Shown here: piece after piece, positions 1 through 9,554 of the stretch
Layout: every line of letters begins with the position of its first letter
Numbering within the stretch: position 1 is the stretch's first letter
Made by a program: the position numbers and the translations under genes
Source: Lachnospiraceae bacterium MD308
Lineage (GTDB): Bacteria > Bacillota > Clostridia > Lachnospirales > Lachnospiraceae
DNA: 64,000 nt
Assembly (NCBI GenBank): GCA_000403475.2
Contig: KE159795.1
Location: forward strand, 1,832,058 to 1,896,057
Direction of reading: 5' to 3'
The notes under the pieces: model-generated
Database searches by the model: none
Seen by the model: only the letters and a program-made list of their open reading frames with translations
Told to the model about the DNA's origin: nothing

Positions 1-487
1 CATTGTCCGTCACAGTATTGCCCAGCTTATACCCAACCATCGTATAGCGGTACTTTTCGTCGTCTTTATGGGACGCAAGATAATCATAAATCAGCTTAAA
101 TGCCTCCGACCCGTAATAATCATCTGCATTGATAACGGCAAACGGACCGTCAACCGCCTGAATGCAGCTAAGTATCGCATGCCCTGTTCCCCACGGTTTT
201 GTCCTGCCTTCCGGCACTGCATATCCTTCCGGGATATTGTCGACTTCCTGGAAAACATAATCCACTTCCATATATTTTGAAATTCTGTCTCCCACAGCTT
301 CCTTAAAGTCCGCCTCATTTTCCTTCTTTATAATAAATACTACTTTCTCAAATCCGGCTTTCCTTGCATCATACATAGAAAAATCCATGATAATATGCCC
401 TTCTCCATCTACCGGATCGATCTGCTTAAGCCCTCCATAACGGCTTCCCATTCCTGCTGCCATAATAACTAATACCGGTTTATCCAT
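1..487 (-). CDS. sugar-phosphate nucleotidyltransferase-like protein (partial, 3' end outside window)
   Basis: The first 162 codons of a minus-strand gene are present and run off the left edge. The product starts MDKPVLVIMAAGMGSRYGGL, which carries the N-terminal nucleotide-binding signature AAGxGxRxGG of NTP-transferase family enzymes. A later DDYYG segment (near residue 125) fits the metal-binding acidic site of this fold. The family transfers a nucleotidyl group to a sugar phosphate or similar acceptor; the exact substrate cannot be read from the fragment. An AGGTAGAG-type ribosome site lies just before the ATG. The gene is separated from the ABC importer by a terminator. Confidence 0.8.
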   Translation of the reverse strand, partial: MDKPVLVIMAAGMGSRYGGLKQIDPVDGEGHIIMDFSMYDARKAGFEKVVFIIKKENEADFKEAVGDRISKYMEVDYVFQEVDNIPEGYAVPEGRTKPWGTGHAILSCIQAVDGPFAVINADDYYGSEAFKLIYDYLASHKDDEKYRYTMVGYKLGNTVTDN

Positions 488-540
488 TGCTCTACCTCCA
501 ATGCTAAATTTTCCTATATGATTCTATCACAAAACCATAT

Positions 541-590
541 GAAAAGGAAAGCTTATCCACCTCTTTTTCACAAAGGCCCGGATAAGCTTA
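541..590 (-). terminator. terminator of the sugar ABC importer operon
   Basis: AAGCTTATCC (minus strand, 589-580) pairs with GGATAAGCTT (558-549) across a 21-nt loop and is followed on the minus strand by TCCTTTTC. It lies just after the last permease gene and before the next minus-strand gene. Confidence 0.6.
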
Positions 591-603
591 ACCCCCTCTT
601 TTT

Positions 604-1437
604 CTAACCTTTTACACCGCCGGATGTAAGTCCCGCAACCAGATGTTTCTCAATTGCAAGGAACAGAACGACAACCGGGATTGTCGCAAACAATGATGTT
701 GCAAACAAATACTGCCACTGGATAAAGTTGAATCCGTAAAATACATTGATGCCGACAGTTATCGGTTTGAATACATCTGTAGAAATCAATGTAAGTGCAA
801 TTGTATACTCATTCCATGCATTGATAAACACGAAAATCAATGTGGTGATGATACCAGGCGCAGCCATCGGGAGCAATACTTTAATCAACGCTCTTATTGT
901 TCCGCAGCCGTCAATCTTCGCAGCCTGCTCCATCTCCGGGGAAATTCCCATAAATGTACCGCGGAGCAGCCAGATTGCGAATGCCTGATTAAACGCCGCA
1001 TTCAGCAGAATAAGCCCCAGTATTGTATCATTGAGATCAATATTGACCATCATCCTGTAGATACCTACCAAAAGGACTACCGGAGAGAACATCTGACTCA
1101 TAATTACAGCGCCCATGAAAATACCTTTTCCTTTGAATTTCATACGGGCAAGGGCATAAGCTGCCGGAATACCACACAGAATTGCAAGCAGTGTAGCGCC
1201 TCCTGCAATCACTATAGAGTTAGTCAGATACTTGAATACCGGCGCTGCCGTCCATATATCACTAAAGTTCGACCACCGCCATACCTCCGGAAGAATATGA
1301 TCTATCGCATACATCTCTTTCTTATCTTTAAGCGCCGTAATAAACATAACCAGATAAGGATACAGAATTATGATACAGAGGATTACGACAAACACATACA
1401 GGAGTACTGTCTGCCATGATTTTCTTTTTGACGACAT
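604..1437 (-). CDS. carbohydrate ABC transporter permease, MalG type
   Basis: Inner-membrane permease of 277 residues, typical of the MalG/UgpE branch of the binding-protein-dependent transport family. The N-terminus has one transmembrane helix after a short charged stretch, and five more follow. The cytoplasmic EAA loop that contacts the ATPase is visible near residues 190-205 (EQAAKIDGCGTIRALIKVLLP). The start ATG directly abuts the stop codon of the other permease, so the two are translated together. No ATPase gene is present; such importers often share a common MsmK-like ATPase encoded elsewhere. The transported sugar is unknown. Confidence 0.93.
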   Translation of the reverse strand: MSSKRKSWQTVLLYVFVVILCIIILYPYLVMFITALKDKKEMYAIDHILPEVWRWSNFSDIWTAAPVFKYLTNSIVIAGGATLLAILCGIPAAYALARMKFKGKGIFMGAVIMSQMFSPVVLLVGIYRMMVNIDLNDTILGLILLNAAFNQAFAIWLLRGTFMGISPEMEQAAKIDGCGTIRALIKVLLPMAAPGIITTLIFVFINAWNEYTIALTLISTDVFKPITVGINVFYGFNFIQWQYLFATSLFATIPVVVLFLAIEKHLVAGLTSGGVKG

Positions 1438-2328
1438 TTAACTCTCCTCCTCTCCGCGAAGTGACAGAAACATATAAATGCTGGCACAGAACGCTAAAAT
1501 CACAAAACCAATAACGGACACAGCAGCAGCGTGACCGCCCTTGCCATCCGTAAATGACAACTTATACAAATATGTAACAAGAGTATGCGTCTGATCTGCC
1601 GGAGCTCCTTTGGAAATCGTCCAGACAATTGGGAAAGAGTTAAATACGTAAATAATATTTAACACGGTCGAAACTGTCAAACTCGGCGCTACCAAAGGAA
1701 GCGTAATCTTAAACATCTTCTGCCAGAAGCTGGCACCGTCTACCGACGCAGATTCATATAATGAGCCGTCAATACTTTGCAGACCTGACAGCACACAGAA
1801 CGTAACAAACGGGAATGTAACAAATATACCCACCCAGCATTCCCACGCAAACATGGCTCCTGCTGTTTCTGTCCAGTTTACAAAAGCGTCAATCAGCCCA
1901 ATCTTCTTTAAAAGAATATTCAATGAGCCGTAGTCCGCATTAATAATATATTTCCAGATAACCGACTGAATAATAAGAGCAGTCGCCCACGGAAAAATAA
2001 CAACCGCACGAACAAACTTACGTCCGCGGAACTCCTGGTTGAGAACCATCGCCAGAACAAAACCGAAAATTGTAGACACCCCGACTACCACTACCGTCCA
2101 TATGATGGTGTTCTGCAGCGTATGCCAGAATGTAGGCTCTGCAAAGACTTCCAGATAGTTCTGGACGCCGTTCAGCCCCTTTACAACGCCGCTTCGGCCA
2201 ACGTCAGAAAACGAAATCTTGAATACTGAAATGATAGGTATCAAGATCATACTTACCATAAGTATCACGCTCGGCAGTAACCAGACATACGGCTGAAACG
2301 TTGCCAACGTCTTTTTTTTCATTGCCAT
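1438..2328 (-). CDS. sugar ABC transporter permease, MalF/UgpA type
   Basis: Membrane protein of 296 residues with six predicted helices, beginning LATFQPYVWLLPSVILM, a common start of the UgpA/MalF-type permeases. The EAA loop appears as YESASVDGASFWQKMFKITLP near residues 190-210. It forms the heterodimeric channel with the following permease and takes sugar from the lipoprotein encoded upstream. An AAGGAGGCATGGCA ribosome site precedes the start. A hairpin at 2373-2409 separates it from the binding-protein gene, which probably lowers permease expression relative to the binding protein. Confidence 0.93.
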   Translation of the reverse strand: MAMKKKTLATFQPYVWLLPSVILMVSMILIPIISVFKISFSDVGRSGVVKGLNGVQNYLEVFAEPTFWHTLQNTIIWTVVVVGVSTIFGFVLAMVLNQEFRGRKFVRAVVIFPWATALIIQSVIWKYIINADYGSLNILLKKIGLIDAFVNWTETAGAMFAWECWVGIFVTFPFVTFCVLSGLQSIDGSLYESASVDGASFWQKMFKITLPLVAPSLTVSTVLNIIYVFNSFPIVWTISKGAPADQTHTLVTYLYKLSFTDGKGGHAAAVSVIGFVILAFCASIYMFLSLRGEEES

Positions 2329-2372
2329 GCCTCCTTAGCTAAACTGTATAACCGCTGTTTTCATACATCAGT

Positions 2373-2409
2373 TTATAAAAATCGAGGGCCGAAGCAATTC
2401 GGACCCTCG
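2373..2409 (-). terminator. intra-operon hairpin between binding protein and permease
   Basis: On the minus strand CGAGGGTCCGAA pairs with TTCGGCCCTCG around a short loop and is followed by ATTTTTA. It sits in the gap between the binding-protein gene and the first permease. In ABC operons such partial terminators or mRNA-stabilising hairpins commonly allow the binding protein to be made in excess; that role is inferred here. Confidence 0.6.
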
Positions 2410-2430
2410 GTAATACTCAATGTAATGCTG

Positions 2431-3723
2431 TTATTTTGCAACAGATTCCTGAAGTTTATCAAGTGCTTCCTGAGCACCAAGCGTACCGTTACATACCTGC
2501 TGTTCAACGTCGATAACGCCATTTCTTACGTCCATCCACTCAGCTTTCTGCATCGGGTAGAACTTACAGCTTGGAAGTACTGCACAGAATGTCTTGAAAT
2601 ATTCGCTGTCGCCTGTAGCGTCAGATCCGCCAACTGTGTATTTCTCTGCGTTAGCAGCAAGATTCTCAGATGCGTCCTGAGTTGCCGGCAGGAATCCTTC
2701 GTATACCATGTAATTTGAATATGTCTCACACTCATAGAATGCGTCGAAGAACTTTGTAATCGCTGCTGTACGAGCCTCGCCGCCGTCTTCATCCTTGAAT
2801 GCCATCAACTGGTCACAAACGCCAAGAGCTGTCTTCTCACCCGGAAGGTCAGCAGCCACATAGTTAACTTTAGAATCAGCAGCAACCATGTTCATAGGCC
2901 CGATCATCATAGCAAGTGTTCCTGCGCTGAATGCGTCCTGAAGCGGATAACGCGTATCAGTAAACGGTGCGGAGTTACAGTAACCGGAATCGATGAGCTT
3001 CTTAATATACTCAACAGCCTCTACGTTCTCTTTGCTGTTAAGAGCCCACTCACCCTTATCATCAACGAATCCGCCGCCAAAGTTCCATGTGTAGTAAGAG
3101 AATGCAGCCTGGCCTTCATCTGTAGAAATATCAAGTCCCCACGGAACAATGTCCTTGCCGAACTTATCCTGTACTGCCTTACAAGCTGTAAGTACTTCGT
3201 CCCATGTTGTCGGCGGGTTCTCAACTCCTGCTTCTTTTAACAAGTCAACATTGCAGAAAAGCGAACGGCAGGATGCAAGAATCGGCAGCGCCCAAACTGT
3301 CCCGTCCATATCATTGGATTCCCAGAAGCTTGGAACAAAATTAGCCTTAAGCTCATCAGATACATAATCCTCTGCCGGCATCAGCAAATCGTCTGCTACA
3401 TAATCAGCAAAACCGCTGATATTCAGGATATCCGGCTGCTCGTTACTGGAGATACGTGTGTTTACTACACTGTAGATATCATTCCAGGATACGATTTCGA
3501 TATTGAGGTCGATATCTTTATTCGCTTCCTCAAATGTCTTCTCAAACTCTGTCCACCATTCCTGTGTGTAGTTTCCGTACTGGGAGATAATGATATCAAG
3601 TGCTACCTTACCCGAATCTCCGCCTTCGCCGCCTCCACCTTTACTTTCTTTGTTTCCACATCCGGCAAGCATGGTTCCAACCATTGCTGCGCATAACAAA
3701 ACGCTGATAAGTTTCTTTTTCAT
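2431..3723 (-). CDS. extracellular sugar-binding lipoprotein of an ABC importer
   Basis: Solute-binding protein of 430 residues (SBP family 1). The N-terminus is a lipoprotein signal peptide, MKKKLISVLLCAAMVG, with lipobox LAGC and lipidation Cys at residue 22. The mature part shows family-1 features such as GGFVDD and GTLAMMIGP. It would sit on the outer face of the membrane and deliver a mono- or oligosaccharide to the two permeases encoded downstream. It is the first gene of the operon, with an AGGAGGAAAATGT ribosome site. The divergent AraC-family gene begins about 200 bases away and is the likely regulator. Confidence 0.93.
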   Translation of the reverse strand: MKKKLISVLLCAAMVGTMLAGCGNKESKGGGGEGGDSGKVALDIIISQYGNYTQEWWTEFEKTFEEANKDIDLNIEIVSWNDIYSVVNTRISSNEQPDILNISGFADYVADDLLMPAEDYVSDELKANFVPSFWESNDMDGTVWALPILASCRSLFCNVDLLKEAGVENPPTTWDEVLTACKAVQDKFGKDIVPWGLDISTDEGQAAFSYYTWNFGGGFVDDKGEWALNSKENVEAVEYIKKLIDSGYCNSAPFTDTRYPLQDAFSAGTLAMMIGPMNMVAADSKVNYVAADLPGEKTALGVCDQLMAFKDEDGGEARTAAITKFFDAFYECETYSNYMVYEGFLPATQDASENLAANAEKYTVGGSDATGDSEYFKTFCAVLPSCKFYPMQKAEWMDVRNGVIDVEQQVCNGTLGAQEALDKLQESVAK

Positions 3724-3929
3724 ACATTTTCCTCCTATTTATTAATTTGTCTGAATGTTTTGTGTCTCTATTGTAGTACAAAACTGCACAAAGATATTTA
3801 TCATATATTTTCATTTATTTGCACTATCAGCTTATCTATCTTGATTTATTCCGCCGTCAAAGGTATGATATTGTTAAAATCGCACAAAACTTTAACAACA
3901 ATTTAACAAAGACATGCAGGAGGACTTCT

Positions 3930-4832
3930 ATGGGCTACAATGGTGTTGACTTAAAATACTCGATTTCTATTGGTAAAATTTACAGCATTCACTACTTTGA
4001 ATATATGAGCGATTTTTCATTCGAAGGAGAGATGCACAATTTCTGGGAATTTATATGTGTGGACAAAGGTGAGGTAGGCGTCACCGCTGACAAGACCTTC
4101 ACCGTCCTCAAAAAGGGCGACATTGCTTTCCACCAGCCAAACGAATTCCACAGCGTACAGGCTACAGGAGAAACCGCCCCAAATCTGGTAGTAATCTCAT
4201 TTGAATGCCGGAACCCCGCCATGGATTTTTTCCGAAAAGGTATATTTAAAATCGATGACCTGGAGCGGAACCTCCTGGCAAACATTATTATTGAAGCAAA
4301 GAACTGCTTTAGCTGCCGCTTAGACGACCCATACTTACAGAATATGCCTCAAAAACAGCCGTTGATATTTGGTTCAGAACAGATGATACTTAATTATCTG
4401 GAGCATTTTCTCATCCACATGATCCGGCGGTACTCGGCCCCCGTTGCTCCTGTACTCAGCCATCCGGCCAAAGCGGCCAAATTAAAAAGCGACGATGAAA
4501 TATTCAGCCGCATCACCGATTATCTTGAAAACAACGTGAGCACCCACCTCACCATTGAGCAAATCTGCCACGATAATTTAATCGGGCGCTCCCAGCTTCA
4601 GAAAATCTTCCGCGAGCGATGCGGGATGGGTATTATAGAATATTTTTCCCGGATGAAGATAGATACCGCCAAAGAACTGATCCGGACGGAGCGCATGAAT
4701 TTTACGCAGATTTCCGAGCAGCTCGGTTACACATCCATCCATTACTTCTCACGCCGTTTCAAAAAAGAAACCGGCATGACACCCTCTGACTACGCCTCTT
4801 CCATCAAAGCGATGGCTGAGGGTAAATTTTAA
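3930..4832 (+). CDS. AraC-family transcriptional regulator
   Basis: Regulator of 300 residues with an N-terminal cupin-like sensor (about residues 1-120, including FHQPNEFHSV) and a C-terminal double helix-turn-helix of AraC type (residues about 200-295, with LIGRSQLQKIFRERCG and SIHYFSRRFKKETGMTPSDY). The reading frame is open from 3819, but the start chosen is the ATG at 3930, which has AGGAGGACTTCT directly before it. The gene is divergent from the ABC importer and convergent with nothing; it is followed after 20 bases by the DUF5107 gene. It most likely controls both in response to a sugar. The ligand is not known. Confidence 0.9.
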   Translation: MGYNGVDLKYSISIGKIYSIHYFEYMSDFSFEGEMHNFWEFICVDKGEVGVTADKTFTVLKKGDIAFHQPNEFHSVQATGETAPNLVVISFECRNPAMDFFRKGIFKIDDLERNLLANIIIEAKNCFSCRLDDPYLQNMPQKQPLIFGSEQMILNYLEHFLIHMIRRYSAPVAPVLSHPAKAAKLKSDDEIFSRITDYLENNVSTHLTIEQICHDNLIGRSQLQKIFRERCGMGIIEYFSRMKIDTAKELIRTERMNFTQISEQLGYTSIHYFSRRFKKETGMTPSDYASSIKAMAEGKF

Positions 4833-4852
4833 AAAAGGAGGCCTTTCGATTC

Positions 4853-6853
4853 ATGAAACCAACTTTAACTTTCGGGACAGAAATATTTACCGCAAGTCCC
4901 CTTGGAACCGCCGCCAGTGTTCCCGACCTGAATCCTGATGCGAAGTTCCAATACGCCGCTTCACCTTTTCCTGACGAAGACGATGAAATCCGCGAGGGCT
5001 ACGGAAGGCTTTACGCCTCATATCCTTACCGTCAGTACACTGGCTACAGACGCACCCTGGAAAACAAAGAGATGGCCACCGCCGTCCTGGAAAACGACTA
5101 TTTAAAAGCAGTGTTCCTCCCCGGACTTGGCGGGCGGCTCTGGTCACTGACAGATAAAAAGACCGGCGAAAATCTTCTCTACACAAACGACGTCATCCGC
5201 CCCGGCAATCTCGCTTTCCGAAACGCCTGGGTAAGCGGCGGCGTGGAATGGAATATGGGCGTTATCGGCCACTCTCCTTTTACGATGGAGCAGATATTCA
5301 CCGCAGAGCTTGAGGATGAACGCGGGCTGCCCATCCTGCGCATGTACGAGTACGAGCGCATCCGAAAGGCGACATACCAGATGGACTTCTGGCTTGAGGA
5401 GCCCAGCACGTTTTTACACTGCCGAATGAAGGTTTCCAACCAGACCGGACGGACGATACCTATGTACTGGTGGAGCAATATGGCCGCTCCGGAATATGAG
5501 GGCGGGCGCGTTATTGCCCCTGCAGCGGATGCATACACCATTCTTTCAGACGGCGTTCAGAAAGTCCCCGCTCCCTTTGCCGGAGATATTGACATAAGCT
5601 TTTATAAAGACATTCCGAATCAGATTGATTATTTTTTCAATATCCCGGAGGACGCGCCGAAATATATCGCAAACCTTAACAAAGACGGCTACGGACTTTT
5701 GCACATGTCCACCAGCCTCCTTAAGGGTCGCAAGCTGTTCTCCTGGGGAAACAATGAAGGCTCAGATAACTGGCAGCATTTCCTCACGGAAAACGCTGGG
5801 CGGTATGTGGAGATTCAGGCGGGGCTCGCCAAGACCCAGTACGGCTGCATCCCCATGCCGCCCTGCACCGAGTGGGAATGGCTGGAACTTTACGGACCCA
5901 TTAAGACCTCCTCCAGGACGGCATCTGCCCCCTTCGCGGAGGCGGAATCGGACGTGCGCGCCATCGTACAGCGCAGCCTCCGTGCACTTGACCCGGAGCA
6001 AACTCTCGCTGACACAAAAGCACTGGCAAAGAAAAAGGGAATACTCCTTTATTCCGGCAGCGGATATGCCGCCCTGGAAAGTATGATTCGGGAATTTAAC
6101 GGGGAACCTGCGCTTTCCGGGCATCTTGAATTCTCTGCTCTGCCCGGGCTAAAGGAAACGCCCGCATTTCACAATGAACCGTGTTCCTCCGCGTCCTGGT
6201 ATGACTTCGGAAAGCTTGCGGAATTTTTAAAGACCGGTATCTTTCCGGAGTATCCCGTCACAGACGCTCCCCGTGATTTTCTGGCGGATGATACTCTTCA
6301 TAGCCGCCTTGCGGAGACCATCGGAACAATCAACAGGGATAACTGGTACGCACATTATCAGCTCGGGTTAAGCTTTTATACAAGAGGAGACGTACAGCAG
6401 GCGAAAGAATGTCTTCTCGCCTCCAACGACATAGCCGAAAATCCATGGGCGCTCCATGCCCTCGCCGTATCAGAGCTGCAATCCGGCAACGAAAGACATG
6501 CCGCATCCTGTATCATATCTGGCTATGAATACAGAAAACACAACCTGTCCTACACAAAAGAAACGTGGAGAATCCTACTTATGTGCCGCTCTTATGACAC
6601 AGTAATTTCTCTATATGAATCTCTCCCGGAAGAATTCCGGGAGGAGAGCCGCATCCGTTTTGGATATCTTAAAGCACTGTCCCATATGGGGCGCGAAAAA
6701 GAAGTTCTTGATTATCTTGAGCATACGGATTTTGTGCTGGATGACTTAAGGGAAGGGGAAAAGGCTCTGGGAGAGCTGTGGCGCACGGTGTATAAAAAAG
6801 TACATGGGAAAGACGGGGAACTGCCCCGGAGATATAATTTTGAATCGCTTTAG
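4853..6853 (+). CDS. DUF5107 domain protein with TPR region
   Basis: Large protein of 666 residues. The first about 370 residues match what I recall of DUF5107 proteins, a beta-sandwich domain related to galactose-mutarotase-like folds (ENDYLKAVFLPGLGGRLWSL, GGVEWNMGVIGHSP, YWWSNMAAPE). The C-terminal third (about 500-640) is helical and resembles tetratricopeptide repeats (NWYAHYQLGLSFYTRGDVQQAKECL). No signal peptide is seen, so it is cytoplasmic. GGAGGCC precedes the ATG. It is co-oriented with the AraC gene, and DUF5107 genes often sit beside sugar importers, which supports a role in handling the imported carbohydrate; the reaction is unknown. Confidence 0.85.
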   Translation: MKPTLTFGTEIFTASPLGTAASVPDLNPDAKFQYAASPFPDEDDEIREGYGRLYASYPYRQYTGYRRTLENKEMATAVLENDYLKAVFLPGLGGRLWSLTDKKTGENLLYTNDVIRPGNLAFRNAWVSGGVEWNMGVIGHSPFTMEQIFTAELEDERGLPILRMYEYERIRKATYQMDFWLEEPSTFLHCRMKVSNQTGRTIPMYWWSNMAAPEYEGGRVIAPAADAYTILSDGVQKVPAPFAGDIDISFYKDIPNQIDYFFNIPEDAPKYIANLNKDGYGLLHMSTSLLKGRKLFSWGNNEGSDNWQHFLTENAGRYVEIQAGLAKTQYGCIPMPPCTEWEWLELYGPIKTSSRTASAPFAEAESDVRAIVQRSLRALDPEQTLADTKALAKKKGILLYSGSGYAALESMIREFNGEPALSGHLEFSALPGLKETPAFHNEPCSSASWYDFGKLAEFLKTGIFPEYPVTDAPRDFLADDTLHSRLAETIGTINRDNWYAHYQLGLSFYTRGDVQQAKECLLASNDIAENPWALHALAVSELQSGNERHAASCIISGYEYRKHNLSYTKETWRILLMCRSYDTVISLYESLPEEFREESRIRFGYLKALSHMGREKEVLDYLEHTDFVLDDLREGEKALGELWRTVYKKVHGKDGELPRRYNFESL

Positions 6854-6868
6854 ATAAAGAAATGTACG

Positions 6869-6900
6869 GGCAGAGCCGAAGTTTCCGGTTCTGCCCACAT
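6869..6900. repeat. hairpin repeat, copy 1 (3' side of the 11-gene operon)
   Basis: A 32-base element in which GGCAGAGCCG pairs with CGGTTCTGCC around a 7-base loop. It lies between the convergent DUF5107 and dhaL-like genes. A copy identical at 31 of 32 positions lies at 17303-17334, on the other side of the operon. Only the second copy is followed by a clear T run. It may act as a bidirectional terminator here. Confidence 0.7.
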
Positions 6901-6911
6901 AAGTTTTCTGC

Positions 6912-7547
6912 TCACTGTACCTCTGCATACTCTTTCATTGTCTGAAAAATAACCCGTACAGAGACAGCCCCGGCGTCCTCATATCCCAACGTTCTTTCTC
7001 CTAGAAATTTCGCTCTTCCAAATTTCGCCACATAGTCTTTTGTTTTTTCCACACCTTCTTCCGCCGCCAATGCCGCAGCTTTTAGACTTTCTTCCAGTTC
7101 AGCACAAGCTTGCCTTTCCAGTGCAAGCACCGCTGGTTCCAACGCGTCCACCATGGTTTTATCGCCCAGTTGAGCTTTTCCTCTATGCTTTACTGCATCT
7201 AAAGAAGCTCTCATCATCTTTGCTAAAATATCCGAGTCTAAAATCTGTGCCGATGGAACATCACAAGCACCGCCCATAAACATAGAGCCAAAAATCACCC
7301 CAGACGCGCCGCCCATCGAGCCTATCATTTCCATTCCCATCGTCCGAAAAATGGTATTGATATCCGGAAACGGCCGTTTTGCTTCTAAAGCAGCTTTCGC
7401 TTTTTCCATCCCCCCTGCCATACCAGCCCCATGGTCACCGTCTCCAATTCTGCTGTCTACTTCTGCAAGATACTGTTTTTGTCCAATAATTGCGTCGCAT
7501 ACATGCAACATCATGTCTGTTGCCTGCTCAACTGTCATTTCTCGCAT
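6912..7547 (-). CDS. dhaL: dihydroxyacetone kinase-type subunit DhaL
   Basis: Nucleotide-binding subunit of a DhaK/DhaL kinase, 211 residues from the ATG at 7547. The metal/nucleotide site is visible as DSRIGDGDHGAGM near residue 35, followed by GGASGVIFGSMFMGGA and the C-terminal FLGERTLGYEDAGAVS. The ATG overlaps the end region of dhaK (stop at 7549-7551) so the two are coupled. No DhaM phosphocarrier gene is present, so the phosphate donor could be ATP or a PTS component encoded elsewhere. Last gene of the operon. Paralogues of this pair phosphorylate other ketoses, so dihydroxyacetone is not proven. Confidence 0.88.
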   Translation of the reverse strand: MREMTVEQATDMMLHVCDAIIGQKQYLAEVDSRIGDGDHGAGMAGGMEKAKAALEAKRPFPDINTIFRTMGMEMIGSMGGASGVIFGSMFMGGACDVPSAQILDSDILAKMMRASLDAVKHRGKAQLGDKTMVDALEPAVLALERQACAELEESLKAAALAAEEGVEKTKDYVAKFGRAKFLGERTLGYEDAGAVSVRVIFQTMKEYAEVQ

Positions 7548-7548
7548 A

Positions 7549-8556
7549 CTAATCAATCACTCCTCTCGCATAAAACGGCGAAAAGCACTCTGCACTGTAA
7601 TATTTTTTCAGTTCCTCATCAAGCTTATATATAGAAATTGAAAATCCGCCCATCTCCATACTTGTACAATAAGTCTTTACTTCTGCATCATACACAGCAA
7701 CTCCATCTTCTTTCAGAAGTTTATTCAATTCATGGTAGACGATATTCAGTTCAAAAAGGGGCGTTGCACCAAGCCCATTTACCAGAACTGCAACTTCATC
7801 TTTCTTTGTTAATTGCAGTTCCTTTTTTAACTGTTCATACATTTTCTCAACAAGCGCATGAGCCGGCTGCATTTTGCTCCGCTCCACGCCAGGTTCTCCA
7901 TGAATCCCAACACCGAACTCAATCTCATCTTCCCCAAGCTCAAACGTCGGCTTCTCATTTCCCGGCAAGCTTCCCGATGAAACAGCCAGTCCTGCACTTC
8001 TTACGTTATCTCTCGCCTTCTCCGCAATTCTGACGACCTCTTTCAAAGGAAGGCCCTCATCGCAAGCGGCCCCTGCCGTCTTAATAATAAATACATTGCC
8101 TGCGATTCCTCTGCGGTCTGTCTCCCTCTCTTTCGGTGCAGAAGTGCAATCGTCCCATACCCTGACCGTCGCAGTTTGAATGTTTTCAAACTCGCAAAGT
8201 TCCCCTGCCATGTCAAAATTCAGATTATCTCCCTCGTAATTTCCATAAAGAAACAGAATTCCTTTTCCCTGATTCACCGATTTTGCCGTCTCAAAGATTA
8301 AATTGGGATTTGGAGATGCAAACACATTGCCGCATGCAACCGCATCAGCCAAGCCCTTTCCGACAAATCCGCCAAACAACGGTTCATGTCCAGAGCCTCC
8401 GCCAATAACCAGCGTCACTTTCTCTCTCCTGAAATTTTTATAGCGATAAGCATTACAATTTCCAATTCTTTCATAATAGCGTCCATATGCCGCCAGCATA
8501 CCGGATAACATCTCATCTACAGCCTTTGATGTATCTTCATTTATAATTTTTTTCAT
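7549..8556 (-). CDS. dhaK: dihydroxyacetone kinase-type subunit DhaK
   Basis: Substrate-binding subunit of 335 residues. GGGSGHEPLFGGFVGKGLADA near residue 53 is the family signature, and the histidine in GVGIHGEPG (about residue 215) corresponds to the residue that forms a covalent hemiaminal with the ketone of the substrate. It binds a small ketose such as dihydroxyacetone or erythrulose, which DhaL then phosphorylates. Ribosome site AAAGGAGCTGCGT precedes the ATG. It follows the aldo/keto reductase by 14 bases, which suggests that the reductase makes or consumes the keto substrate. Confidence 0.9.
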   Translation of the reverse strand: MKKIINEDTSKAVDEMLSGMLAAYGRYYERIGNCNAYRYKNFRREKVTLVIGGGSGHEPLFGGFVGKGLADAVACGNVFASPNPNLIFETAKSVNQGKGILFLYGNYEGDNLNFDMAGELCEFENIQTATVRVWDDCTSAPKERETDRRGIAGNVFIIKTAGAACDEGLPLKEVVRIAEKARDNVRSAGLAVSSGSLPGNEKPTFELGEDEIEFGVGIHGEPGVERSKMQPAHALVEKMYEQLKKELQLTKKDEVAVLVNGLGATPLFELNIVYHELNKLLKEDGVAVYDAEVKTYCTSMEMGGFSISIYKLDEELKKYYSAECFSPFYARGVID

Positions 8557-8570
8557 ACGCAGCTCCTTTT

Positions 8571-9554
8571 CTAAAGATGATACTTCGCCATCAGCTTTTC
8601 AATTTCCCGAATATCGCCTTCTTCCAGCTTCACTTCTAAGGCTTTCGCAATATCCTCCACTTGGAATACCCTTCTCGCCCCTGATATGACATTGATATCC
8701 TCGCCCTGTGCATGCAGAAAAGCAATTGCCAGATGTGTACACGTACAATGATAATCCTCGCAAATCTTATTCAGTTCGTCTACAAAATCCAGAACTTCCT
8801 GAAAACGCCCTGGCTTCCAGAGCAGAGAATCTTCCCTGGCGTCTCCCGGCTGTATGACATAATCTCTCTTTACGTTGCCGGTCAAAAGTCCTCTCTCCAG
8901 CGGCATATATGCGTGAAACGACATTCCTTTCTCTCGGCACAGCGGAAGAATTTCTTTCTCTGCGTTTCTGTCCAGCATACTATAATGTCCCTGAATGATA
9001 TCAATCTCACCGCAGGACGTATACGCCAGAATTTCCTCCGGCATCATATTGGAAGAGCCGATTGCACGGATTTTTCCTTCTTTCTTTAATTCCATAAGCG
9101 TCCCAACTGTCTCTTCCACCGGAGTCATCACAGGCGGACACGCCGGATTGTGCGTGTAGTAAATGTCAATATAATCCGTCCCCAGCCTCTTTAGACTTCG
9201 CTCAATCTCTGTTCGAATCGCACGGGCCGTTAAGTTTCTTGTCACGCGATGACCATCTTTTTCAAATCGAAAACTTCCTTCCTCATCGTCCCACCACAAT
9301 CCGCATTTTGTAGAAATCACATACTGGGAACGATTCCCCGAAATAGCTTTTCCCACTATTTCCTCACTGTGTCCGAATCCGTAAACAGGAGCCGTATCAA
9401 TGGTATTGATTCCAAGCTCCAACGCTCTGTGAATTGTCTTTATGGATTCCTCATCATCGGAATTGCGCCACCACGTGCCTCCTCCGATTCCCATAGCTCC
9501 AAGTGTGATCGCAGATGCCTTGACATCGGATTTTCCAATATTCATATATCTCAT
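8571..9554 (-). CDS. aldo/keto reductase
   Basis: NAD(P)-dependent oxidoreductase of 327 residues. The AKR tetrad can be placed: Asp in NTIDTAPVYG with Tyr nearby, Lys in VISTKCGL and His in DIYYTHNPA. GLGAMGIGGG-like residues at the N-terminus replace the usual GTW start, and the C-terminal SGARRVFQVED binds the cofactor phosphate region. It interconverts an alcohol and a carbonyl group in the cytoplasm. Its start ATG overlaps the stop of the M20 hydrolase gene by four bases, marking a coupled operon. The substrate is unknown. Confidence 0.9.
   Translation of the reverse strand: MRYMNIGKSDVKASAITLGAMGIGGGTWWRNSDDEESIKTIHRALELGINTIDTAPVYGFGHSEEIVGKAISGNRSQYVISTKCGLWWDDEEGSFRFEKDGHRVTRNLTARAIRTEIERSLKRLGTDYIDIYYTHNPACPPVMTPVEETVGTLMELKKEGKIRAIGSSNMMPEEILAYTSCGEIDIIQGHYSMLDRNAEKEILPLCREKGMSFHAYMPLERGLLTGNVKRDYVIQPGDAREDSLLWKPGRFQEVLDFVDELNKICEDYHCTCTHLAIAFLHAQGEDINVISGARRVFQVEDIAKALEVKLEEGDIREIEKLMAKYHL

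Noticed and set aside
7638-8033. Plus-strand frames opposite dhaK
   Set aside because: No ribosome site, and the minus-strand kinase subunit covers the same bases with all family motifs.
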